Notes under the pieces: generated by a model
Seen by the model: the letters and a program-made list of their open reading frames with translations, nothing else
The model's database searches: none
Told to the model about the DNA's origin: nothing
Program-made: the position numbers and the translations under genes
NCBI GenBank assembly: GCA_938003545.1
Contig: CALKXY010000011.1
Span: 1 to 64,000 of the forward strand
Length of the DNA: 64,000 bases
Reading direction: 5' to 3'
DNA from: an uncultured Caulobacterales bacterium
GTDB lineage: Bacteria; Pseudomonadota; Alphaproteobacteria; Caulobacterales; Maricaulaceae
In this document: positions 35,204 through 44,122 of the stretch, piece by piece
Position numbering within the stretch: position 1 is the first letter of the stretch
Layout: every line of letters begins with the position of its first letter

Positions 35204-35404
35204 ATGAAAGGTGATTATTGTACGCGCGAAGGCGCTGAAAGACTGAAAGAGCAAATCGAAGCCTATTGGGCAGAACGTGGACATGATGTTCGCGTGAATC
35301 TCATCCAAGGCGGATTTTTGGCCTCCATGCGCTCCGCGCGTACGGATGTTCGGTCAACTTTGGTCAATGGCGTTCCTGCCAAATCGACTGAAAACTTCGG
35401 CTAA
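35204..35404 (+). CDS. Conserved small basic protein, unknown function
   Basis: 66 aa. The sequence pattern ERLKEQIEAYW followed by SMRSARTDVRSTLVNGVP resembles small uncharacterised proteins seen in alphaproteobacteria. No signal peptide or membrane helix is present. The ribosome site is weak. The TAA stop sits in the loop of a perfect 7-bp hairpin. Function is unknown. Confidence 0.65.
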   Translation: MKGDYCTREGAERLKEQIEAYWAERGHDVRVNLIQGGFLASMRSARTDVRSTLVNGVPAKSTENFG

Positions 35405-35442
35405 GCCGAAGACACTAACTTCAGCTCGCTAGCTATAGCGAG
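35395..35442. terminator. Two adjacent hairpins holding the stop codons of convergent genes
   Basis: CTTCGGC-TAA-GCCGAAG (35395-35411) has the stop of the 66-aa gene as its loop; on the minus strand it is followed by TTTT and can terminate gph. CTCGCTA-GCTA-TAGCGAG (35425-35442) holds the gph stop codon in its left arm. Both stems are perfect 7-mers. Confidence 0.7.
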
Positions 35443-36145
35443 TTAAAAGGGTCGGCACGATGTCGCGGAAACGCGATAACCGTGTACCGGCCCTTAATCG
35501 TATTTGGGGCAAGGGCGTGTAGCCATATGTCATAAGGATTGCGTGAACTCGGGCATTTTGGGCCGCGCGCATATCTGGCCAACTATCTCCCACCATAATA
35601 ATGCGCGAGGGATCACGGTGCCCAGCAGCGGCAAATATGTGTCCAGGGGCTGGCTTTTTTTGTGGTGGCTCGTCCCCGCCGATGGTTCGGACGAAATAGC
35701 GATCAAGTTGGAGCTTTTCCAATAAGGGGCGGGCCAGCCAACCTGGCTTATTTGTGCAGACGGATAGCTCTGCGCCTAGGGCGATGAGCTGTTTCAATGT
35801 CTCCTCGACGCCTAGGAAAGGCGTGGATAATGTGTCTAGGCTATCGGCGTAGCGTTTTAGGAAGTCCGCTTGCAGGGTATCAATCTCTGCATCCGAAGCC
35901 GCATCATCAACGGCGGTGAGGGCGTCTGTGATCATTCGACGAGAGCCATAACCCACAGCGGCGCGGGCCGATCGGTAATTCACGGGGTTATGCCCGCGAG
36001 TCGCAATAACTTCGCTGGTGACTCGTACTAAATCGGGCGCAGTATCGACCAATGTTCCGTCCAGATCGAAACAGACGCTTAGTCCCAATAGGGGCAGTCT
36101 TCGGCAGGGTTGGCTGATACAGGGCGCTCTATTCGTTTTTTTCAT
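35429..36145 (-). CDS. gph: HAD hydrolase, probable phosphoglycolate phosphatase
   Basis: 238 aa of HAD subfamily IA. Motif I: CFDLDGTLVDTAPDLV; motif II: LSVCTNKP; motif III/IV: KPAPGHIFAA and MVGDSWPDMRAA. The family removes phosphate from 2-phosphoglycolate formed during DNA repair or oxygenation; related enzymes act on other small phosphoesters. About 25 residues precede motif I, longer than usual, so the true start could be internal. It is divergent from glmU. Confidence 0.85.
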   Translation of the reverse strand: MKKTNRAPCISQPCRRLPLLGLSVCFDLDGTLVDTAPDLVRVTSEVIATRGHNPVNYRSARAAVGYGSRRMITDALTAVDDAASDAEIDTLQADFLKRYADSLDTLSTPFLGVEETLKQLIALGAELSVCTNKPGWLARPLLEKLQLDRYFVRTIGGDEPPQKKPAPGHIFAAAGHRDPSRIIMVGDSWPDMRAAQNARVHAILMTYGYTPLPQIRLRAGTRLSRFRDIVPTLLTRYS

Positions 36146-36244
36146 AAACTTATCGATTCTTCCGTGCGATGACGTGCGCGATGCGCTAGGTCGGGTTCAG
36201 AATTTCTATTCACCCTGAATTCCGCCTAAATGAGACATCGAGCC

Positions 36245-37588
36245 ATGACAACACGACGCGCCGCCATCATTCTTGCTGCGGGCAAAAGCACGCGCATGAA
36301 ATCTTCCCGTTCCAAGGTGCTTCACCCTGTCGGGGGACGTCCCATGATCGAATGGGTCACCAGCTTGGCCAAAGGCGCAGGTGTAGAGAAAATTGTCTGC
36401 GTTGTGGGCGAAGGCAATGCGGATGTACGCGCGGCAGCTGAGGCGTTAGGTCTCGACATCGCCATCCAAGAGCCGCAGCAGGGCACAGGTCATGCCGTAC
36501 AATGCGCGAAATCCGCACTGGAGGGCTTTGAGGGGCAAGTTGTTGTGCTCTATGCGGATACGCCTTTAATAACAGGACCGACCCTGAGCCGCGTATTTGA
36601 CGCCTTTGAGACGCATGCCATGTCAGTGCTGGGTTTTGAGCCAGATGATCCTGCCGCCTATGGTCGTTTGGTGACTCAAGGCAAAGACCTCTATGCGATT
36701 GTTGAAGCCAAAGAATGCACAGAAGAACAACTTTCTATCGGGCTTTGTAATTCTGGCGTTGTTGCGGCGAGCGCAGCGGACCTCTTCTCTGCTTGTGACC
36801 GCGTTACGAATGCAAATGCCAAGGGCGAGTATTACCTCACTGACATCGTGGAAATCCTGCGCAGTGACGGCAAAAGCGCAACGGTTGTAAATGCATCAGA
36901 GGCCGAGGTTCTCGGAGTGAATGACCGCCGTGATCTAGCCAAAGCCGAAGCCGCGTTCCAAAGCGTGATGCGCGAAAATGCGATGGTGTCTGGGGTAAGT
37001 CTCAAACATCCTGAAACGGTCTATTTCTCCTATGATACAGTGTTGGAACCTGATGTGACAGTCGAAGCGAATGTCGTGTTCGGTCCTGGCGTGACGGTCA
37101 AACGCGGCACAACCATCCACTCCTTTTCTCACCTCGAAGGCACAGTTGTTGGCGAAGGTGCAAATATTGGCCCCTTTGCGCGTCTGCGCCCGGGTACAGT
37201 CTTGGCTGAGAATACAAAGGTTGTAAACTTTGTTGAAACCAAAAAGGCGAAAGTAGGTAAAGGAAGTAAAATCAATCACCTATCCTATGTTGGTGATGCA
37301 GAATTAGGTGAAGGCGTGAATGTCGGCGCAGGCACAATTACCTGTAATTACGACGGATATAATAAACATAAAACGATCATTGGCGACGGCGCCTTTATCG
37401 GATCAAATAGCTCTCTTGTCGCACCCGTAAATATTGGTGCAGGCGCGTTCCTTGGATCTGGTGGTGTCGTCACAAATAATGTGCCCGATGACGCCTTGGC
37501 GCTGGCGCGAGCAAAGCAAGTCAACAAAAAAGACTGGGGCGCACGTTTCCGCGCCGTCCAAGAAAAATTGAAAGCCAAAAAATCATGA
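36245..37588 (+). CDS. glmU: Bifunctional GlmU (glucosamine-1-phosphate acetyltransferase / uridylyltransferase)
   Basis: 447 aa making UDP-N-acetylglucosamine for peptidoglycan and lipid A. The N-terminal pyrophosphorylase has AIILAAGKSTRMKS and LYADTPLI; the C-terminal left-handed beta-helix has hexapeptide repeats with the acetyltransferase region VGAGTITCNYDGYNKH. Length is normal. An ATG 15 bases upstream is an alternative start. The stop overlaps the rpiA start by 4 bases (ATGA). Confidence 0.97.
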   Translation: MTTRRAAIILAAGKSTRMKSSRSKVLHPVGGRPMIEWVTSLAKGAGVEKIVCVVGEGNADVRAAAEALGLDIAIQEPQQGTGHAVQCAKSALEGFEGQVVVLYADTPLITGPTLSRVFDAFETHAMSVLGFEPDDPAAYGRLVTQGKDLYAIVEAKECTEEQLSIGLCNSGVVAASAADLFSACDRVTNANAKGEYYLTDIVEILRSDGKSATVVNASEAEVLGVNDRRDLAKAEAAFQSVMRENAMVSGVSLKHPETVYFSYDTVLEPDVTVEANVVFGPGVTVKRGTTIHSFSHLEGTVVGEGANIGPFARLRPGTVLAENTKVVNFVETKKAKVGKGSKINHLSYVGDAELGEGVNVGAGTITCNYDGYNKHKTIIGDGAFIGSNSSLVAPVNIGAGAFLGSGGVVTNNVPDDALALARAKQVNKKDWGARFRAVQEKLKAKKS

Positions 37589-38289
37589 GTGTAGTCAAAG
37601 AAAATGCCGCAATGGCGGCCTTGGATTTTGTTGAAGACGGCATGGTCCTCGGCCTCGGCTCTGGTTCGACAGCCGAGATTTTTATCGATGGTTTGGGTGA
37701 GCGTATCGCGGGCGGTCTAAAGGTTTCGGGCGTTCCCACGTCCAAACGCACAGCGGAATGTGCGATAGAGGCAGGCGTGCCGCTGATTGAGCCTGACAAA
37801 GTGGATCGTATTAATCTGACGGTTGATGGCGCGGATGAAGTCGATCCGAGTTTTAATCTGATTAAAGGCGGCGGCGCATGTTTGTTGCGAGAGAAGATCA
37901 TCGCCCAAGCCAGCGACCGTATGATCGTGATTGTCGACAGTACCAAGATGGTCGAAATGTTGGGGCGTTTCCCGCTCCCGATTGAAGTTGATCCTTTTGG
38001 CATGGCCCTGACGGCAGAGCAGGTTTTTGAGGCGTTGAAGGCAACGAAATGCGAAGATGCGCAGACTGTTCTACGTCAGATGAAAGATGGCTCTGGCCCG
38101 CTGATCACGGATGGCGGGAACTATATCCTCGACAGCCGCTGCCGCAAAATTCCAAACCCTGCTGATACGGCGCTCGCGCTCAGTCAGATCCCGGGCGTGA
38201 TGGAACATGGCTTGTTCATCGATTTGGCTGATGTGATTGTCATTGGCGAAGCCGATCATGCTCGCGTTATCGAACTTTCTCGGGACTAA
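37585..38289 (+). CDS. rpiA: Ribose-5-phosphate isomerase A
   Basis: 234-aa enzyme of the pentose phosphate pathway. Motifs: GLGSGSTAEIFI near the start, VDGADEVDPSFNLIKGGGACLLREK, and the catalytic Glu region around it. Length is typical. It is translationally coupled to glmU through an ATGA overlap, and a small membrane-protein gene begins 3 bases after its stop. Confidence 0.96.
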   Translation: MSVVKENAAMAALDFVEDGMVLGLGSGSTAEIFIDGLGERIAGGLKVSGVPTSKRTAECAIEAGVPLIEPDKVDRINLTVDGADEVDPSFNLIKGGGACLLREKIIAQASDRMIVIVDSTKMVEMLGRFPLPIEVDPFGMALTAEQVFEALKATKCEDAQTVLRQMKDGSGPLITDGGNYILDSRCRKIPNPADTALALSQIPGVMEHGLFIDLADVIVIGEADHARVIELSRD

Positions 38290-38292
38290 TGT

Positions 38293-38712
38293 ATGATTTT
38301 ACTATTTGGCGGCCTTCTATTCGTAGGTTTCATCATTAGCAAAATTTTGAACAGCCAGAGAGAAAAGCAAGCGTTTTACGCCAAGCAGGTCTTTGATCAA
38401 TTCGAACTGATGGATATTTATCGTAGCGTTTGTGGGGCCCGCGAAGAGTCTGATGTGCGCGTTTTCGATCAGGGACAGGAAAGTTATAGAGGGCAAGTAA
38501 TCTTTGCTTTGACGAAAAAATTTAACGCCTCTAATTTAGAACGTCTGAGCAAAGCCCGCCGCAAAGATGCCTCTGTGACTGCTGAGAGTAGTTTGTTGGA
38601 CATGAATTCTCGCGCGAAAGAGATCGCAAATACAGTTGTAGATTCCTTGAACCTTTCGAAAGCTCAAGGCCGTGAAGATGTTAGTTCTGGTAGGCGTAGG
38701 CGTCGCCGCTAA
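38293..38712 (+). CDS. Small membrane protein with basic tail (paralogue 1)
   Basis: 139 aa. One N-terminal helix (about 1-18), then a soluble helical region with FELMDIYRSVCGARE, and a C-terminus of repeated arginines. No domain is recognised. It follows rpiA by 3 bases. It resembles the next gene: both have an N-terminal helix, an aligned DIYxxxC segment, a later IAxxxxDxLxL-like segment and an Arg-rich end. An ancient tandem duplication is likely. Role unknown. Confidence 0.65.
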   Translation: MILLFGGLLFVGFIISKILNSQREKQAFYAKQVFDQFELMDIYRSVCGAREESDVRVFDQGQESYRGQVIFALTKKFNASNLERLSKARRKDASVTAESSLLDMNSRAKEIANTVVDSLNLSKAQGREDVSSGRRRRRR

Positions 38713-38804
38713 GCGTAATCCTTCAAAACACGCCATTGCAGTTTATCTACGAATCCGTCCAAGTCCTCTGAATTGAGTACTGAGGCGGGAGCAGGGCGGC
38801 GCAT

Positions 38805-39263
38805 ATGTTGGGTTTGAGTGAACCGATCCTTTTGGTTTTCGCAGGTGTTTTTGCTCTTGGCGTTTTGACCTTAGATTTTTCAATATTTGAAACAGTGAAG
38901 CGCAGATGTGCCGAGAAAATCGCGGCGCGCTTTGGTCTCTATGACATTTACTTTCAGATATGTTCGACACAAAGCCTCGAAATGATCCGCTCTCTCAGAT
39001 ATTACGAAGAGGCCTATTGCGAAAGTTTGGTCGATCTTGTCGCAGAAACGCTCTCTCTCCCTGAAATGTTACTGGTTTTAGGTGTATCGCACGTCAAACA
39101 ACGCTTGAAACGGGGCTTTAGTTTTCCCAGTTTAACGGACCAAGCGCAAACGATAGCGCATTTTTATATCGACGTTGCCGCCCTTCGTTTATGGCATCCG
39201 TCACCTCCATCCGGTCCGCATGCCCAAAGACTCTGTAGTCGTTGGCGTCGCCGTTCGAACTAG
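38805..39263 (+). CDS. Small membrane protein with basic tail (paralogue 2)
   Basis: 152 aa. An N-terminal membrane helix (about 6-26) precedes FGLYDIYFQICSTQS, aligned with the FELMDIYRSVC segment of the previous protein. A C-terminal basic run (SRWRRRSN) ends the chain. It has the same topology and similar length as the neighbour. It ends 9 bases before gor. I do not recognise the family; a membrane-associated helper of unknown partner is all that can be said. Confidence 0.65.
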   Translation: MLGLSEPILLVFAGVFALGVLTLDFSIFETVKRRCAEKIAARFGLYDIYFQICSTQSLEMIRSLRYYEEAYCESLVDLVAETLSLPEMLLVLGVSHVKQRLKRGFSFPSLTDQAQTIAHFYIDVAALRLWHPSPPSGPHAQRLCSRWRRRSN

Positions 39264-39272
39264 GACTTCGCC

Positions 39273-40631
39273 ATGTCAGATTATGATTTCGACTTATTTG
39301 TTATCGGCGCAGGCTCGGGCGGCGTACGCGCTGGACGTTTGGCGGCGCAATTAGGGAAACGCGTCGGCGTTGCGGAAGAAAGCCTGCCAGGCGGAACCTG
39401 CGTTGTACGCGGCTGTGTTCCCAAAAAATTCATGGTCTATGGCGCGGATTACGGCGCTTCGATTAAAGGCGCATCTGCTTATGGTTGGTCCGTTGGCGAT
39501 GTCTCTTTTGATTGGCCTGTTTTACGTGACGCAATCCAAAAAGAGGTTTCGCGCCTATCCGGCATTTACTCAACGATTTTAGAGAAGAACGGCGCGACCT
39601 TATTCCGCGAACGCGCAGAATTTGTCGATGCCCATACGGTTCGGTTGAAGAAAAGCGGCAAAACCATCACTGCAGAGAAAATCCTGATTGCGGTTGGCGG
39701 AACGCCTTGGGCACCTGGCATTAAAGGCGCTGAACATGCGATTGTGTCTGATGATGCCTTCACTTTGGAAAAACTACCTGAACGCGTTCTCATCATCGGG
39801 GGCGGCTATATCGCCTGTGAATTCGCGGGGATTTATGCAGGTCTCGGTGTGAAAACGGTTCAAGCCTATCGCGGCGACCGTTTGCTGAATGGCTTTGACT
39901 CCGAAGTCCGTGATGAAGTTGGAAGTGTTCAAGCGAACAATGGTATTGATGTGAAATTCAACATCAGCCCGACAGAAATCAAAGAAACGACAGGTGGATA
40001 TATCGTCTCCTTTGATGATGGATCTAAAGTCGGGACGGATGTCGTATTTATGGCCACGGGCCGCAAGCCAAACACGGCTGGCTTGGGTCTAGAGCATGCG
40101 GGCGTTGAAATGGATGAGGGTGGAGCCGTAAAAGTTGACGCGCAATCCAAGACGACAGCTAGTAATATTTATGCCGTTGGCGATGTAACCAACCGCGTGA
40201 ACCTAACGCCTGTCGCCATTCGCGAAGCCGTTGCATTTATTGAAACCGCATTCAAAGACAACCCAACGGCCTATGATCATTCGGATATTGCCAGTGCGGT
40301 CTTCACCCGTCCGCCTGTTGGGACAGTCGGCCTTAGCGAAGACGAGGCTCGCAGTAAATTTGGGGATGACATGACGGTTTACTCCACCAAATTCCGCCCG
40401 ATGAAAAATACGCTCTCAGGCAGTCCTCAGAAATTCTTCATGAAGCTGATCACACAAGGTAAGTCTGAAAAAGTTATCGGTATTCACCTCGTTGGTGATG
40501 ACAGCGGAGAGATGATCCAAGCCTTGGGTATTTGCGTGAAGGCAGGCCTAACAAAAGCCGACTTTGACGCAACCTGTGCTGTTCATCCCACAATTGCCGA
40601 AGAGATCGTGACGCTAAAAGCGCGCGACTAA
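39273..40631 (+). CDS. gor: Glutathione-disulfide reductase
   Basis: 452-aa FAD/NADPH disulfide oxidoreductase. The redox pair is in GGTCVVRGCVPKK, the FAD motif is VIGAGSGGVRAGR, the NADPH motif VLIIGGGYIACEFAG, and the C-terminal His-Glu pair is in AVHPTIAEE. It keeps glutathione reduced. The start lies close behind paralogue 2. Two monothiol/BolA genes at 62 kb are other parts of thiol and Fe-S biology, though far away. Confidence 0.95.
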   Translation: MSDYDFDLFVIGAGSGGVRAGRLAAQLGKRVGVAEESLPGGTCVVRGCVPKKFMVYGADYGASIKGASAYGWSVGDVSFDWPVLRDAIQKEVSRLSGIYSTILEKNGATLFRERAEFVDAHTVRLKKSGKTITAEKILIAVGGTPWAPGIKGAEHAIVSDDAFTLEKLPERVLIIGGGYIACEFAGIYAGLGVKTVQAYRGDRLLNGFDSEVRDEVGSVQANNGIDVKFNISPTEIKETTGGYIVSFDDGSKVGTDVVFMATGRKPNTAGLGLEHAGVEMDEGGAVKVDAQSKTTASNIYAVGDVTNRVNLTPVAIREAVAFIETAFKDNPTAYDHSDIASAVFTRPPVGTVGLSEDEARSKFGDDMTVYSTKFRPMKNTLSGSPQKFFMKLITQGKSEKVIGIHLVGDDSGEMIQALGICVKAGLTKADFDATCAVHPTIAEEIVTLKARD

Positions 40632-40650
40632 AAACGGCTTTGATTTGAGA

Positions 40651-41116
40651 ATGATCCTTGTTTTGTAAAAATAATAATCATTCCGCTTCAATGACTTAAA
40701 ACAAAAACCAAGAGAATGATCCTTGGCCCCAAAACCTATGATACATTACAGAAGTTCTTTCGGACACGGGACAGGCGAGGCCTCGCTTGCTGGTACCGAT
40801 AGACGGTGGGTCTGAGCGTTTTGGTGTGAGAGCCAAAGAGGTGCCGGGACTTTTGAAGTGAGAGCCGACCGCCTTGTCTAATGGCATGACTTGCGGGGAC
40901 AAACAGGCCGCTGCATCAAAAACCGCTGCCGCGTGGCCGTGCATTTGATTTACAACCAAATGCCCTGTCTTTGCGTAAAACAACTTTTCTATTTTGGTCC
41001 TCCATCGCGAAGATCACCACGCGGACTGTCCCACCTTTCGGGCATCGCATTAATCGGCAGTCACCCATGTTGAAACCCTAGTTTCAACGGCGGCTGCGAG
41101 CGTTTCCGCGCGGCTC
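40651..41116 (-). ncRNA. Candidate structured RNA, copy A of an intergenic repeat
   Basis: About 465 bases homologous to 58381-58885 and not open in a conserved frame. Conserved pairings: GGGACAG (40767-40773) with CTGTCCC (41025-41031); CCGCGTGG (40928-40935) with CCACGCGG (41016-41023); hairpin GCGA/TCGC (40774-40785); and a perfect hairpin GTTGAAAC-CCTA-GTTTCAAC (41068-41087). On the minus strand the element ends with CCAAG/CTTGG and a T-rich run (40697-40725), as expected of a terminator. It fills most of the 612-base gap between gor and DAHP synthase. Confidence 0.6.
40697..40725 (-). terminator. Minus-strand terminator of repeat copy A
   Basis: On the minus strand CCAAG, nine bases, CTTGG are followed by TTTTTGTTTT. 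The same layout (CAAG/CTTG then ATTTTGTT) occurs at copy B, although the T-runs differ, supporting transcription from the minus strand. A second GATCATTCTC motif occurs at 40646-40659. Confidence 0.65.
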
Positions 41117-41243
41117 AAAACCCTCTAAAAAATCAGATATAAAATTTTTGCGATTGGTAGGCATCGAAGGCTGGGCAAATTTGTCTCAAAGGGTTATGGT
41201 CTAGGCTCACTGACGCAAATATCTTGCGCATAGGAAGACTATC

Positions 41244-42623
41244 ATGACCAAATGGACGCCTTCGAGCTGGCGCAATAAACCCGCAAAACACATTCCGAAT
41301 GATTATCCAGATGTGGCCGAACTCAATGATGTTGAGACAACGCTGAAGGGCTATCCACCGCTTGTATTTGCGGGCGAAGCGCGCCGTTTGAAAGAGCGTT
41401 TGGGCCAAGTTGCGATGGGCAAATCTTTCTTGCTGCAGGGCGGAGATTGCGCCGAGAGCTTTAAGGAATTTCATCCCGATAACCTCCGCGACATGTTCCG
41501 CGTGATGATGCAAATGGCTGTTGTTCTGACCTATGGCGCGGGCCAACCCGTTGTCAAAGTCGGCCGAATTGCAGGACAATTTGGTAAGCCGCGCAGCTCG
41601 CCAGTCGAACTTCGTGATGGTGTTGAATTACCGTCTTACCGCGGTGACAACATTAATGGCATGGATTTTAATCCAGCGTCACGCATTCCTGATCCGCAAC
41701 GCTTGTTGAAAGCCTATGGTCAATCTGCGGCGACGATGAACTTGCTTCGGGCTTTTGCAACGGGTGGATATGCGAATTTACGTAATATCCATCAATGGAC
41801 GCTCGGCTTTGTAGATGGCTCAGAGCAGACGAAAAAATATAAAGAGCTTTGCGTAAAGATTGAAGATGCGCTGAACTTTATGGAAGCCTGCGGTGTTACG
41901 CCTGAATCTACGCCCCAAATGGCAGCAACGGATTATTACACATCCCACGAAGGCCTGCTGCTTGGGTATGAAGAAGCCATGACCCGCATCGATAGTACAA
42001 CGGGTCGTTGGTATGACACCTCGGCGCATATGCTCTGGATCGGGAACCGCACGCGCCAGTTGGATCATGCACATGTCGAATTTATGCGCGGAATTGAAAA
42101 CCCGATTGCGATGAAAATTGGTGAAGGTCTGGAGCCAGATGAACTGCTGCGTTTGTTGGATGTTCTGAACCCTGAAAACGAAGCAGGGAAAATCACGCTC
42201 ATCGCGCGCTATGGCCATGATAAAGTTGCGCAAGGTCTGCCAACCTTGGCGCGCGCGATCAAACGGGCAGGGCGTCACGTCGTCTGGTCTTGTGATCCTA
42301 TGCACGGCAATACAATCAAAACAGATAGCGGTTATAAAACTCGCCCGTTTGATAATATCATGACTGAAGTCAGCCGCTTTATGCAGGTTCTTCATTCCGA
42401 AGGCTGCTGGCCGGGTGGCGTGCATTTTGAAATGACAGGGCAAAATGTGACTGAGTGTTTGGGCGGTTCTGCGCGGGCTGTGCGCGAGGAGGATTTGTCC
42501 TCTCGCTATCACACACATTGCGACCCACGTTTAAATGCGGATCAAGCCTTAGAGCTGGCATTCCTGATTTCGGAAGAACTGGGAAGTTATCGTAAAGAAG
42601 AGACTGTTCGCGTTGCCGTCTAA
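41244..42623 (+). CDS. 3-deoxy-7-phosphoheptulonate synthase, class II
   Basis: 459-aa first enzyme of the shikimate pathway, joining phosphoenolpyruvate and erythrose-4-phosphate. It is of the plant-like class II type: LLQGGDCAESFKEF, KVGRIAGQFGKPRS and WSCDPMHGNT are characteristic. Length fits. It is preceded by repeat copy A and followed by a bidirectional hairpin and hup. Feedback inhibitors cannot be read from the sequence. Confidence 0.95.
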   Translation: MTKWTPSSWRNKPAKHIPNDYPDVAELNDVETTLKGYPPLVFAGEARRLKERLGQVAMGKSFLLQGGDCAESFKEFHPDNLRDMFRVMMQMAVVLTYGAGQPVVKVGRIAGQFGKPRSSPVELRDGVELPSYRGDNINGMDFNPASRIPDPQRLLKAYGQSAATMNLLRAFATGGYANLRNIHQWTLGFVDGSEQTKKYKELCVKIEDALNFMEACGVTPESTPQMAATDYYTSHEGLLLGYEEAMTRIDSTTGRWYDTSAHMLWIGNRTRQLDHAHVEFMRGIENPIAMKIGEGLEPDELLRLLDVLNPENEAGKITLIARYGHDKVAQGLPTLARAIKRAGRHVVWSCDPMHGNTIKTDSGYKTRPFDNIMTEVSRFMQVLHSEGCWPGGVHFEMTGQNVTECLGGSARAVREEDLSSRYHTHCDPRLNADQALELAFLISEELGSYRKEETVRVAV

Positions 42624-42645
42624 TCTTCTGACCGGCTTTGCCATA

Positions 42646-42675
42646 TAAAAAAGCCGCCCCTGCGAAGGGACGGCT
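42646..42675 (-). terminator. Terminator of hup (and possibly DAHP synthase)
   Basis: AGCCGTCCC and GGGGCGGCT pair on the minus strand and are followed by TTTTTT; one A-C mismatch interrupts the stem. The plus-strand side lacks a T-run, so it chiefly serves hup. Confidence 0.8.
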
Positions 42676-42699
42676 AAAATCTTGATTAAGACCTAAGTC

Positions 42700-42972
42700 T
42701 TAGAGATCTTTAAGCACGGATGATGGCTTGAATGATGCGGATAGCTTTGGCTTTGACATCATCATTTTACCCGTGGCTGGGTTACGAATTTCGCGGGAAT
42801 CGCGGAATTTCGAGACGAACTGACCAAAGCCAGGAATGACAACTTTGGAGCCGTCGCCTTGTCTTAATTCAGTCATTGTGACTTCGATGAATGCATTGAG
42901 CATATCACCAGCGTCGGATTGTGTTGCGCCTGTATGTTCAGCAAGTGCGCTAATGAGTTCTTTCTTGTTCAT
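42700..42972 (-). CDS. hup: HU-family DNA-binding protein
   Basis: 90-aa nucleoid protein. The HU pattern MNKKELISALAEHTG, with PGFGQFVSKFRDSREIRNPATGKMM forming the DNA-gripping arm, is complete. It bends and compacts DNA as a dimer. It is monocistronic between DAHP synthase and an oxidoreductase gene. In many relatives hup follows lon; here the linkage is lost. Confidence 0.95.
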   Translation of the reverse strand: MNKKELISALAEHTGATQSDAGDMLNAFIEVTMTELRQGDGSKVVIPGFGQFVSKFRDSREIRNPATGKMMMSKPKLSASFKPSSVLKDL

Positions 42973-43225
42973 CTGGATACTCCCTCGTGATGAAGCGGGC
43001 CGACTGTGATGTCGGTGCTGCGTTAAATCCTAAGGATTGCGGTTAACGTGTCATTAAAAACCGCGTATTTACGGGATTTTATGACCATTTAAGTGCGGTT
43101 TTCTTAAAGGTTAGCGCGAAAATCGCCTCAACCGTGCCAAAACGTTCAATATATGCTCTCGATTAACCCAAAGTGATTCTCATGTTTTCCCTTGCAAATC
43201 CCCTCTCAGACAGCGTTAAGGCCCT

Positions 43226-44122
43226 ATGTCTCAAGGATTGAAAATTGGCCTGATCGGCGCGGGCGTCTTTGCAGGTTATCATGCAAACAAGCTCTCTGCG
43301 CATCCGCGCGTGGATTTCGTTGGTATCTATGATGCGGATGAAGAGAAAGCTGCGGCTCTGTCCGAAACGCACAAAATAAGCGCCTATTCGCTTGTGGGAC
43401 TTTTGGCCGAGAGCGACGCGGTTATCATCGCCGCATCGGCCACGTTTCATGGCGAGATTGGATTGCAAGCCTTGGATGCTGGATGCCACTGTTTGATTGA
43501 AAAACCATTGGCAACATCTGTTCAACAGGCCGAAGCCATAGTTATGCGTGCGTCCGAAAAAGGCCTACGGGTTCAAGTCGGACATCAGGAACGCATGGTG
43601 CTGCGGGCGATAGGGCTAGACCTGATTAATGAGCGACCTCTGGCCATCAAAGCGGTGCGATCCAACCCTTATTCTAAACGCGGGACTGATACATCGGTCA
43701 CAATGGATTTGATGACCCATGATATTGATCTTTGCACGGCGTTGTTTGAGCAAGCGCCAGATCGAGTCGATGGACATTCTACGGCCATAAAGTCGAAAAC
43801 AGCTGATGAGGCACAAGGGCGGTTACATTATGGCGATGCAGTCGCAGAATTGACGGCCAGCCGCATCGTTGAAACGGGCGAACGTTATATGATGATCTCT
43901 TATCCGTCGGGCGAGGTCCATATTGATTTCAATGCCAAAACGCTCACCCATTCAACGCCATTTGATTTAAACACGCATTTCGCAGAGGATAGCCGCGCTG
44001 CGGATAGCTTAGGCGCCGCCACGGATGTGTTCGTTCGTGCGGTCTTGGATGGCTCGCCCGTACTTGTCAGCGCCGAAGACGGGGCAGTGGCTGTTCAAGT
44101 GGCGGCTGAAATTGATGGCTGA
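43226..44122 (+). CDS. Gfo/Idh/MocA family oxidoreductase
   Basis: 298-aa NAD(P)-dependent dehydrogenase. Rossmann motif: IGLIGAGVFAGYHANKL; the catalytic EKP motif: CHCLIEKPLA; and the C-terminal domain has TSVTMDLMTHDIDL. Substrates of the family include sugars and inositol; related proteins work in nucleotide-sugar pathways. A serine hydrolase follows 31 bases on. The last codons fall in a short triple repeat, see below. Confidence 0.88.
   Translation: MSQGLKIGLIGAGVFAGYHANKLSAHPRVDFVGIYDADEEKAAALSETHKISAYSLVGLLAESDAVIIAASATFHGEIGLQALDAGCHCLIEKPLATSVQQAEAIVMRASEKGLRVQVGHQERMVLRAIGLDLINERPLAIKAVRSNPYSKRGTDTSVTMDLMTHDIDLCTALFEQAPDRVDGHSTAIKSKTADEAQGRLHYGDAVAELTASRIVETGERYMMISYPSGEVHIDFNAKTLTHSTPFDLNTHFAEDSRAADSLGAATDVFVRAVLDGSPVLVSAEDGAVAVQVAAEIDG

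Noticed and set aside
40696-40983. Minus-strand 95-codon open frame inside repeat copy A
   Set aside because: The counterpart in copy B is broken by a 1-base indel and middle divergence, while paired stems are conserved; RNA fits better than protein.
40651-41116. RNase P RNA, tmRNA or 6S RNA for the repeat
   Set aside because: The conserved cores of these RNAs (such as GAGGAAAGTCC of RNase P) are not found, and such genes are normally single-copy.
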